A stretch of DNA of 64,000 bases from Bidens hawaiensis. Its lineage: Eukaryota > Streptophyta > Magnoliopsida > Asterales > Asteraceae. Positions 1-10,539 of the stretch are shown in pieces; positions within the stretch are counted from its first letter, which is position 1, and every line of letters begins with the position of its first letter. A program made the position numbers and the translations under genes. The notes below the pieces were generated by a model, which was not told the DNA's origin, did not search any database, and was given only the letters and a program-made list of their open reading frames with translations. The stretch lies in assembly GCA_021521415.1 (NCBI GenBank), contig JAIQDT010000059.1, forward strand, positions 2,170,001 to 2,234,000, given 5' to 3'.

Positions 1-453
1 ATGCTCGAGCAAGGGAGGTACAGTTAATTTGAATTAAACGACAACTGTCGTGCACTAGATGACAAAAATGTACTGTACCAACCAAATGTTAGGTATAAAA
101 GGGGGACTTAGAAACTTTTTCACACATTTTCACTCCCGCTTTAAACCTAATTGAAAAACCCTCTTGCTCCTGCAACACCTGTTTACTCCAGACTTTCTAT
201 CTGTGCTCAATACTACTTCGAATACAGCCATTAGCTCTGTTTCGACCTTGGTAAAATATCGATTGTCAATTATCGTAACCCCAAGTCTTGAAATTAGGGT
301 TTCTATTGACTGATTACTGACTGTTTGTTTGAATTGTGTAGGTACGCATATACTATAGAACAGGTTACTGAAGACACCATTCCTCTTTAACTAACCTCGA
401 CTATCGTTTATGCATTTATATGTACTGACTATTCTTATTATTTTGCAAAACTG
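1..453 (+). promoter_or_regulatory. Probable tail of a 5' LTR and leader of the left retrotransposon
   Basis: No gene is visible here. A TATA-like sequence (TATAAAA, 94-100) precedes a C/T-rich leader and the first ATG of the downstream broken frame at 454. The window opens with CTCGAGCAAG, a motif found many times in the 3' LTR at 5473. In both places a TATA box follows about 90-110 bases later, so this is probably the end of the matching 5' LTR. Overall similarity to the 3' LTR is weak, and no tRNA primer-binding site was recognised. The LTR call is therefore inference. Confidence 0.4.
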
Positions 454-3400
454 ATGGCCTTAAAATTCGAAAAATAACACAATATGTGTGCCCGGTTGGA
501 GGTAGATTAAGAGAAAACAGAGGTGGAGCACATGATAAACTTCCTTCATAACTCCAACTTGAGGGTTGCTTTGACAGAAAGCCCAACCATCTACCGGAAT
601 CACATCTCTGATTTTTGGGGCTCACATATGTGGATGACGTTAATGGGAAAAGAATTGAAGCCTCAGTCTTGAATTAAGACATTGAAATTATTGAAGCTTC
701 AATAAGACAGGCTTTGCAATTAAATGACAATCATGAAGTACAGCCTTCATATTATGTCCCAAAACTTACAAGAATCTTTCAAGAAACCATGGGATATCTA
801 GGGGTTGTCGGAGAAGGACAATTTCAAAAGGGTAGTTTTCCCTTAATCTACAGATTCCTAATTCATCACGTCATTCAGTCCCTATCTCCAAGGAGAGGGA
901 GGGACTTGGACTTTACTGTGCAGGGAACTTGCCACCTTGACAGTAGCTATTTTGTATCAACAACCTTTTAATGTTTCAAGACTAATCTTCATGGCTTAGT
1001 TTCCAATGCTGAGAAAGCTGTAAACCAACGACTCCTAATGTACCCGAGATTTCTCCAGATTCTTATAAATAGGTCTTTGTAGAACCTACAGCATACAGGA
1101 GAAGTACTGAGATTACAAGATCCAAATATCTATCAACGAATGAAGGATGCCAACAGCAAATTCATTGACAATGCTGATTGGGATGTTCTCCCATGGCTAC
1201 TTATTCCTGCCTTAGGTGCCATTGATGTACCTCGCACTCCAAGCAATAGTGATGATGAAAATGATGATGAGAGTGAGGATGATGAGGATGATGGAGGAAA
1301 TGATGGTCCGGATCGTAATGATAATCCTGATGATGGTGACGACAATCATGGTGCTGATAATGAACCTGTCAATGAACCAATTATTGAACCAATCGCTCAT
1401 GAGGCTGCAGATGTTGAGGATGAGGATCATAATACTGAAGTGAATGAACTGATAATTGATCCAATTGGAAATTAAATGGTCACACTGACTGGTGTTGGAT
1501 CTGATGTTCAGATGGAAAATCAAGAAGGAGATAAAGGTCCAGAATATGAGGTTACTGAACCGGTTGATGAAACAGTTGTGGGTCCTAGTCATAGGGCACC
1601 TGAGCATATGGATGAAGATGACTTTATTGCCAATGTTGTATCCAATGTGACTGACACTATCAACAAAATCACCCCACCTGATTCATCAAATCCTACAATA
1701 GACAAGAATGAAGATACTGATTCCATTGACTCTGAGCCTGTCAATGATGGCATCCCTTCCTCTCCTACCACCACTGATCCCATTAATTCGGAACCTGAGC
1801 AAGTTCACGAACCACATGTTCACATGCCACCTACATCCCCCATTCAAGAACCAATCATATCACCACCACCCCTGGCACCACCAGCTGAACCTACCCAAGA
1901 TGTCCTTATTCCAACTCCACCCGCATCCCCTGTTCAAGAAACACATATCACAACACCCCCAACCTCACCTCTCAAAGAAACTATACTTACAAAGACCATT
2001 CAAACATCCAAGCCAATTCCCAATGAACCTGAAGCCTATAAACTACCTTCACCAGAAACTTCATCACCAGAACCTTTTCAGAACCTGACTTTAAACCTAC
2101 TCAAGAAACCCCACCATCCAACCCCAATATCTATGACATTATTTCAGAAAATGCAGAGCTTGAGTTTGAAAACATTATGCTAAAGGAGAGAAATGCAGTC
2201 CTAGAAATCAGAAACAAAGCACTTGAAACTGCACTGCAACAAGCTTTGCTGAAAATTCGAACCCTGGAGCACTCTGAGGTTGAGAAGACCTCAGATGCAC
2301 CAAAACAGGGGGAGATCAATGAAGATGCAGGTAGACTGAGACTAATTGAGGATCTGTATGCCAGTTCAGAGAATGAAGCTGATGTTGTGGGAACCTCAAA
2401 TGCTCTAAACATGATAAATCAAGAGTATGAGGAAGATGCTGGAGATGAGGGGGAGTTAGGAAAGAAAGAGACTGAAAATGAAGTAGAGACCCGGGATCAA
2501 ATTGACAAAAGAAAATTAAAAGGTAAAGGGGTGGCTCTAACTGATGATGATCTTCATCTAATAGCAACTCATAAAGAAACATCCGGTGATAAGATATTGG
2601 AGAAGGATAGTGTAGAAGATCCTGATATAGCAGAAGTTGAGTCTGTCAATACCGTGATAAAAATGATAAATCAAGAAAGACAGAGAGTGTAGGTTGAGGA
2701 GGAAGAAGAAATTGACCAAGAAGTGCTTTAAACACTCATGGAAATGAGGAGAAATGAAGAAGAGAAAGAAAGAATGAGGAAGGAGGCAGATGATGCTATA
2801 AGGGCTGCATTGGAGTCATTAAAAGCAACACATAATGAAGAACAAACTCCAAGTGCACAAAATGATAATGAAACTGAGCCCTTACAATCTGAGCCAGTAA
2901 TTTCTGAGCCTGTAACTAAAGAACCTGAACCAGAAACACCAAAAAACCAAAAGCAACACATAATGAAGAACAAACTCCAAGTGCACAAAATGATAATGAA
3001 ACTGAGCCCTTCCAATCAACCAAGATGAAGAAGAAGAAGAAGAAACAATCAAAATATCAGCTAATTCAATGGTGAAGTTAATCATAATGAAAGATCTTAT
3101 AGATATCTTGAACAAACCAGAAGGGCATCATCCTGAAATTGTATCAGCTGCTAAAAAGGCACAGAAAGATTTTATCAACCTTAGCAGCAGTTCAGAAACA
3201 AGGGTTGAAGAGATGGTTGAAACAACTGAGCCTATCATTCATGAAGTTGATGAAAATGTTGTTGAAGATACTCCTGTTAAAGAACTAGTTGTTGAAGAAA
3301 TATTTAATGAAGAGCCAGTAACACAAATCACTGAACCAATAATCAAAGAAGTTGTAGATGATGAACAGAATGATGAGACTTATGACCAGACAGCAACCAA

Positions 3401-5242
3401 ACCGGTTATTAGTGAACAAGAAATTAAAGCTAAGGGGGAGTAAAAAGAAAAGAAACATCTGAGGTAGAGCTCCCAAAATCCAAAAGGCAAAAATATGTGT
3501 ATAGAAGAGGACTAAAATCCAAGTTTGTGTTTAAGACTCCTGAACCTCAGGATGAAGAACCAATAATAGGAGCTCTTCACAATTTGGATGAAAATATGGA
3601 AAGTGATGAGGATGAAGAAGAATCAAAGACAAATGATGATATAGAAAATGAAGACAAAGCATACCTCATAAGTCTTGACTATGACTTGAAGTACCTTCAA
3701 AGGTTGTAAAAAGAAGCAATTGCAAAAGAAGCTGAAGGATGGAGAAAGAGGGAATCTAAGAGACAATTTCTGATAAATGTTGGACACAAGCCTGCCTTCT
3801 TGAATCTCCAGTTGTTTGACTCAATTGACAAAATCTACAAGAATGCTCTTGTAGATGACATTGCAAATTGTGTTGAAAAGATAAACAAGAAGAAGAACAT
3901 AAGTGATGATGCAGAGTATGAGTTAGTCAAAGCAAAACACAAAGATATTCAATTTCTGCAAGTACATGGCTATGACTACAATTCTTTAATCAATCTAACT
4001 TTGGATGATCTGTAAAGGAAAGTAAAATTGGTCAAAGAGTCACATAAAGATCAAAAGAACACAGCTGGTAGCGAAAGAGAAAAGAAATTAAAGTTGCAAA
4101 TGGAAAAAGAAAAAGGGGAAGCTGAAAAGAAAGAAGATGAAGCAAGAGAGTGGTTTGAAGATCCACAAATAGTGCAAACAATGAAAAATCTAGTGATGGA
4201 CAAAGGCATGACAGAAAATGAATTTGACAATATGCCTCACACTCAACTTCTCGATATTTACCACAGAGAGAAAAGAATGTATATGGAAACTCAAAGAAAA
4301 TTAATGGAAGACATAAGGAGGATGGAAGAGGTGGTAAGGGCTGAGATGATGAATGCCCTGCACAAAAGGGGTGCCAACATGGGAAGACTGATGGTGCAAA
4401 CTGATGATACAATCAAAAGATGGTTTGAAGAGTCTGAACTTGAAGAGGCAAAGAAGAAGAAACAAGCAAGTACAAGCAGAACACCCATAAAGTCAGACAT
4501 TGTGAGGCCTGAACCACCAAGAAACTTAAATTTGCCCACACATCTCTACTTTGACAGAATATCCAAGACCTTAAGGGTAATCACTAAAGACGGTGAAGAA
4601 ACTCTTATTATCTTTAGAGATGATTTGAGAAATTTTTCAGAAGAACAGTTGAAGAAATTGGCTGAACTAGATTTGTATGACAATCAAATAAGAAGCCAAC
4701 TTTCCGGAAAACAGAGAAATGACCTCTCAAAGTTTATCAAAGAACAATCTGAGAAGGGGTTTCCATTTCTTAAACAGAGGAAAAGAGAAATTCATAGCCA
4801 ATCAGAGAGAGAGAGAAGAGAAAAGATAATCAAGGAAGTTCACACTCTTGAACTCTCTCTGTTTGATTCCAAGAAGAGGAAGACTCAACAGGCAAGCAGC
4901 TCCACTGGTAAAAGAATAACATTGAGGGAGTGCTTAGCCATGAGAAGGGAAATGCTTGAGCCAAACTCTCTTGTATAACAAAATGGAAGGATTTCCCATC
5001 TCACTTATAACAGACATAATTATTCAATATCATTGAGGAATGCATCAGGAGTTACAATTGCAATGATCATGTATGATGAAGACCTTCGATTCATACATCC
5101 TCAAGACCTTCAAGAGATAGTAGATGATGAGTTTCCTCTGGACTCTCAAGATGCAGTGGAATTAGATATGATCAAACAAAAGGTTGCCCTTTTTAAACTC
5201 AAAAAAGAAAAATCTGACACAAGGAGCAGAAGGAGGAGATAG
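454..5242 (+). pseudogene. Broken large ORF of an LTR retrotransposon (acidic, proline-rich, coiled-coil)
   Basis: A run of same-strand reading frames, interrupted by stops and shifts, covers 4.8 kb. The first part (454-1130) resembles an N-terminal region I recall from unnamed retroelement proteins of Asteraceae genomes: MALKFEK, then LRVALTESPTIYRNHISDFW, then a PLYRFLIH-like stretch and LMYPRF-like remnants. Next come an Asp/Glu-rich linker with repeated EPxxEPI motifs (1220-1480), a Pro/Thr-rich part (1780-2130), and a long Lys/Glu-rich segment likely to form coiled coils (2170-4970). The end is basic, with stop at 5242. No protease, reverse transcriptase or integrase motif is present in it. 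It may be a gag-like or extra ORF of a non-autonomous element. The biochemical role is unknown. Confidence 0.6.
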
Positions 5243-5472
5243 CAAAATGAAGACTTAATGATGATCATTTAGATTCTGTTTTATCTTTGTAATTTTATTT
5301 TATTTGTATTTTGAAATGTAAAAATTTGATATGTAATGCCCAAGTGGCAGAATTCCGTTATGTAATGAAATGATATTTAGCCTAAATTGATTATCTTTAG
5401 AAGGCTGATACATGTGTAACTATATGCAGGTGTGTTTTGGTGCATCTTTGCTTGTTCCAATCTAGGGGAGAT
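5243..5472 (+). other. 3' untranslated part and polypurine tract of the left retrotransposon
   Basis: A/T-rich sequence with no frame follows the broken ORF. It ends in a purine tract (TAGGGGAGAT, 5463-5472) directly before TGTTGAGTC. That arrangement is typical of the plus-strand primer site next to a 3' LTR. Confidence 0.6.
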
Positions 5473-6360
5473 TGTTGAGTCAGATATTTGCTAAGGAAGA
5501 TTGGAATCTTCTCAACCTCCTCTGGAAATCAGCTAAGTATGGACTTCAAGCAAGCTTGGACGATCGAGCATGGTTTACTACCTCGAGCAAGGTCTCCAGA
5601 ACCATTTTTGGTTAATTCTTCTAAGTGTTGAGGCTTCGAGCAAGCTACACTTCAACGAGCAAGAGTGTTCTTCTAATCGAGTATGGATTGCAAATCGAGC
5701 AAACAGCTTGACCATTCAAGTTTTAAGCAAGTGATCCGAGCACATGGTGTCAAGCATGGATGCAATAAGAAGATGTCATATGCTCAAAGCAAGGACTTCG
5801 AGCATGGTTCAGTCCCCCGAGCAAGATTTACATCCGAGCATGATAAAGATTGTTCAATAAGTCTTTATGACAAGACTGAAGGCATCAAGAAGAATGGGCT
5901 TGCTCGATGGACAAGTTCAAGCAAAGCAAGGATTAGTCAATAAGAATGAAGTCTGCTAGAGGAGAATATTTTCTCTGAAAATATTCTAAGTAAAGTATGC
6001 TTGAAGACACTCATCGAGCACACCTATCATAGTGAGTCTGCTCGAGCAAGATGCTTATCATGCTCGAAGACTCTTACACTTGTATTTGTTTTTGTCTTTC
6101 ATTATGTAATAATTAGGGATTCTAGAAGGAATGTCAACGTCTATAAATAGGATCCTAGGTTTCCATTTAGGGCACGGAATACGAGAAACATTCTAACAAA
6201 TATTCATTTTGTCTCCTCGTACAGCCGCCGCCGTTTTACGAAACCCTAGACATTCCTTTCACTGTTTCATTGAATGACGTATTAAATACAGTGAATCTTT
6301 GATTCTGTTTACTAATTATCTTTTATTGTTTCGTTTATTATTATATCACGCCTTCACTCC
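5473..6360 (+). repeat. 3' LTR of the left retrotransposon (right edge uncertain)
   Basis: The LTR begins with TGTTGAGTC right after the polypurine tract. Its U3 part carries eleven CGAGCA hexamers between about 5565 and 6048, followed by TATAAATAG (about 6143-6151) and a C-rich stretch that fits an R/U5 region. The TG start and PPT are clear. The terminal CA was not placed with confidence: ATCA near 6349 is one option, and repeated GGATATTC/TTATTGAG sequence after it could still belong to the LTR. Reading frames inside it do not look protein-like. Confidence 0.55.
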
Positions 6361-6469
6361 CATCCGTTGGATATCCTGATTCCGCCGGGATATTCAATAG
6401 GCCTTTGGGTTATTGAGCCTTTGGGATATTCAATAGGCCTTTAGGTTATTGAGTCCGTTGGATGAAGCA

Positions 6470-6830
6470 CCCCCATTAAAGAGAGCATTCAAGGATACAT
6501 CGACTCTCTTGGATTTCACGTCGTTGCGTCTATACCCGGACTAAGCATATCCAAGAAAGACACAAGTGGTTTCCTTGGGGACAATTTCTCTCTTAACTGC
6601 GCAGGAATATGAACAAAAGACGTGCATCCAAACACTCGAAAATGCCTATAGTACTGCTCCAGTAAGAAGTTCGTGAGGTGCCACTACAGCTTCTTCCCTC
6701 TCTCTTCCCCCAAAAAAGGTTAGAGATGCGCCGTCCCTTCTTTATGCACATCCATATACATAGCCAGACACAAAGGTGTACAATCTGGTAAAAATCCGCG
6801 GCATTCATTATAGGTTCTCTTACTTACTCT
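6470..6830 (-). pseudogene. Copia-type integrase/polyprotein fragment
   Basis: Read on the minus strand, 6660-6540 gives HFRVFGCTSFVHIPAQLREK followed by a shifted CVFLGYA. These are hallmarks of the segment after the integrase core in Copia polyproteins. A frameshift separates the two motifs, and stops surround them. Plant mitochondrial genomes often carry Copia pieces, so this may have moved with the NUMT. It could instead be a separate nuclear insertion at the edge. Confidence 0.65.
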
Positions 6831-7202
6831 AGTGGCTAGCAAAGGCCAACCGAGAGGGGAGAACGAATGGCTCAGGAATCGACTAGTTCCGACAGACTCG
6901 TGGAGCTTGTAGTTTGGATTATTGTAGAAAGAATAAGAGGATCCTTCTTAGGAAATGACTTAACATAAAAGACAGATGACACCCTAGCTTGACTCGAGAT
7001 CAAGACTCCTTACAGCTCGCATCAATAGCGGAGCTACCAGAGATTGATTGAAAAGGTGCAGCCCTGCCACCCCCTAGCCGCCAACCTACTCGTGTTCGTA
7101 GCTCGATCGGAGGTCAAGACTGTGGTCCGCCAGAAAAACAGAAGTCGTCCGAATCAAGTGATACGTGAACTGCTCAGTAGTGCTTCGCCACTACTGTAGC
7201 TG

Positions 7203-7275
7203 ACGGGAATAGCTTAATTGGTAGAGCATAGCCTTGCCAACGCTGAGGTTGAGGGTTCAAGTCCCTCCTTCCGCT
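7203..7275 (+). tRNA. trnG-GCC: Mitochondrial tRNA-Gly(GCC), NUMT copy
   Basis: The sequence folds as a tRNA with anticodon GCC (CTTGCCAA loop), a T arm with GGTTCAAGT, and an acceptor ending TTCCGCT. It matches the plant mitochondrial trnG-GCC pattern but has an extra T in the D arm (TTAATTGG). It also has altered 5' bases that break the first acceptor pair. As a transferred copy it is probably not functional. Confidence 0.85.
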
Positions 7276-10200
7276 CCCGGCTTCGTCTTTTAGTGGTAAC
7301 GAGTATGCGCTCCTTTAGAGATAGAGGTGAGAGGCAAGCAGCCCCTTGTATAGTGTTCCAAACCTATCTTCCTAATAAGGATAAAGGGGCAAGCCAAAAC
7401 CTAGTCTTAACAAGTTGCTGTTTCATAAGCCCTTGCGCTACAACTAGCCTTTTCCCATACTAGTAAGGGGCTGCTAGTTGTAGCGCGTATTGTACTGGTG
7501 AATAGGAAAAGCGAATTGAGATAACTAATGACGGATGGAGGTTGAGGATAGAATATGTTCAGTCCCTTGCCCGTATCTCCTTCGCCGATGACTGCAAATG
7601 ATGGGAATCCTATCGACAAAGAAGAGGTATAATCATCGCCTCTCAATCCAATGTGTCTCCCCTAGCCTCCCCAAAACACTCTTGATACGAAAGAGACCTC
7701 CCGCCATAGAGAAGAGATCTAAAGTCTGGGTCCCCTCGATCAGCCTCCCTTGAACCTGAACAGGTCTAGAGAGATAAACCCACAGCACTTTTATAACCTT
7801 CGAACCGAAAGCCCCAACTAGAGATGGAATTCTAGAACCTAAACCACTCCGTTGAGAGCTCCGTGACTCGTTCAAAGGAAGGTCCACCAATGATTGCCAT
7901 TCTCCACCTATCTGTCTCTTGATCCCTCATTCCACTAATCCGTTGTTACTTTACTGATTCATTCAAGGCAAAGACTCCTTCTTTGTCTTATTAGCGCAGG
8001 TGTTCGTCAACAATGAAAGCCACTTAAGACTCGAAGGGCTAGGCCCCCGGGAGGGCTTTCAGGGACTGGGTAGGGTGGATTATAGAGCTAGGGGATAAGG
8101 TTTGTCCATTGGGATTGGGCATGGACGACTGGGCCAGCATTGATGAAAAATGACAAAAGAAAAACTTCTCCCATCGCATCATTAACCGGTGTAGGATTAA
8201 AGACCAGGTCCAGGATTCGAGTCAAATCGACCTTCCCTCTCATTCAGGGTGAGGCAAGGAATTCAAGCAAATGTTCGTTCTTCAATCTCTCGGCTGCTCA
8301 AGAATTTGGACTAGCGGCTCCTCCGACCCGGAGTGGATTCTAGTGGAAGGGCAGAGTAAAGCCTTGCAGTAGGAAGGTGTTCATTGCTGGGACGGGTTCA
8401 AACTAGACTGAAGAGAGGAGGAATTCAATAGTCCTCTCTTCTTGGGGATTCATCACTGGCTAGGGCTTTCGAATCAAAGCATGGGCATCTGCAACTAAGA
8501 GGGAGCAGTAGATCTTCAATGGAAGAGCCATGTCAGTAAACTTCTATTGGGACTTCTATGGATTATGGATTCGACTAGAGGGACTCCTAGCAGCAAACTA
8601 ATATAAAGGGCCCCCGCAGGAGCCGCCAGCCAGATCGACCAACAAATGATAGGCCAGAGGGATGGGCTCCTTCGACTAATCAGTGATCCCTGGGCCTACC
8701 TAACACAGATGTCCCTGAAATAGGGAATTGGTTGATCGGAAAGCTCGGGCAGGAGTAGGACATTCCATACAATTCCGATTCGCTAGCCTCTCAAATCCAA
8801 TTTTTTCATCGGAGTGAATTCTAATGTTCCTAATTCCAGTTGTAAAGCGGAAGAAGAGGGAGAAGGGGCACAGCCCCACTAGCAGCCCACGTTTCCGACC
8901 CGAAAGGAATTGCAAATGAAAGAAGAATATGTGTGTACTATCCATGGAGTGGAGTGACTATTCTGAATCTCCTCTTCTCTATCTCCCCCTTTTTTACCTT
9001 CGGCTATTACCGGCCCAACATTGGATTTGTTTGAAAACAATACAACCAAGGTGGCGTTCATTCATTCAAAGCTTTTATGCCCTAGCACTAATGACTCTCT
9101 TTGGAAAGAAAGGAATGCAGGAAACAAGTCTTTCCTTTCCACTGGTTCTTGAAAGCTCTCAATCCCCGCTTCTCCCATATTGATTCTCCCTCTCGCATCG
9201 GTTCTGCATCAGATAATGAGCCCATGCACAATATTTATATTTTATTGTATTGGCGCCCGGTAGGTAGGCTATTATATTGAGTCGAAAGCCTACCGGTTCT
9301 GATTCGAGCGAGAGCCCAAACATGGGAGGCGAGAACATCTTGTTCGAAAGCTCCACTGTTCTAAATAGTGAGAAAGACTTTTTCAAATTTGATCAAATTG
9401 ATCGATCATTTTTGAATATCTTAGGTGGGCCAACCGACCGACCAAGTTGGGCTTGGCATCCATGTCACAGAACCTTTCTCTAGCCAAGAATCCCATTATT
9501 GATCGAATCGAGGCGGATCCAATTCATTGGCAAATGAAAATTCTACCCTGAGAAAAACCTAGAAAAGAGGAAGAGACACTAAGACAAGAGCTAGGTAAGC
9601 AAGCAAAAAGGAGAGGGTAGAAAAGGCAGGGGCTCTCCATCTCTAGGAAGATTGTGTCCAGGATCTGGTATCTAAAGCCTTTCTTCTTCTGGTCGGCTCG
9701 TATTAGCCTGTGCTTTATTACTGGTTGTCATTCCCCCTTCCTTTAGTATTTTCAACGGTACTTGAATCTTAAGTCACGATCATGTCTCACCCACCAGTAT
9801 AGTGACCGGTTCCTTGTTTTACCCGAATTTCATCAATTCCAGGCTCAAGTGCCATCCATCTTCATTCCAAAGGCGAGCATATCCATTGAGTGACTATAAC
9901 TGCTATCGTTTACAGTCAATAGTTCTTAACCAACCCTTTTTAGAGCTTTATAAAGCTTTAACAGAGAATAGGGAGTAAGGGAGACCTTCGCTTCATTGGA
10001 AATTGGACCCGGACCTTCTTTCTTCTCTTGCAGAGCCCTGATAAAGTAACCGCCGGCAAGTTAGTACAGTTCTCCTTCTTGCAGATTTTGCCTGCGCTGA
10101 TTCAGGAGCCTTCTTCTTTCTCAAAAGAAAAAAGAAAGAAAAAAGAGAAGAAAGATTTGGTTACGGGAACCAACGGTGACGAAGGTTACCTACTTTCGGT

Positions 10201-10467
10201 GGACATGGAGCCAACGAGTTCAGTCGAACAGCGTAACGAGTCTAAGGTTATAGAAGCGTTCGCCAACTTTCATAGGCATAGAATTGCAAGCAAATAGAGC
10301 AGAGAGCTTACCCTTTCTTTTTATTAGAGTCGTGAACTTGTTGTAGTCGGTCCTCTAAAAGGAGAACCTTTCTGCTTACTTGCTATATCCCCGCGTCCTT
10401 GCGCGGCTCGGCTTGTTCTTCGAGCCCTGCTTCCACCTCTCCCCGTTTACCGTCCAAAACAGACGTA
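7276..10467. other. Mitochondrial-derived spacer, no gene recognised
   Basis: GC-moderate sequence between trnG and trnQ. Open frames are under 90 codons on both strands and none matched a mitochondrial protein I know. I see only short purine/pyrimidine runs typical of plant mitochondrial spacers. Confidence 0.6.
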
Positions 10468-10539
10468 TGGAGTATAGCCAAGTGGTAAGGCATCGGTTTT
10501 TGGTACCGGCATGGAAAGGTTCGAATCCTTTTACTCGAG
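10468..10539 (+). tRNA. trnQ-UUG: Mitochondrial tRNA-Gln(UUG), NUMT copy
   Basis: TGGAGTATAGCCAAGTGGTA starts a full cloverleaf with anticodon TTG (loop TTTTGGT) and T arm GGTTCGAATCC. The 3' acceptor reads TACTCGA where TACTCCA would pair, leaving one mismatch at the second acceptor position. It lies downstream of trnG on the same strand, a pairing seen in several angiosperm mitochondrial genomes. Confidence 0.9.

Noticed and set aside
1212..1607. Minus-strand 131-codon Ile-rich frame
   Set aside because: It is the shadow of GAT/GAA repeats that encode the acidic stretch of the plus-strand retrotransposon ORF.
7218..7463. Plus-strand frame starting inside trnG
   Set aside because: It overlaps the tRNA and has no recognisable features; a chance frame.
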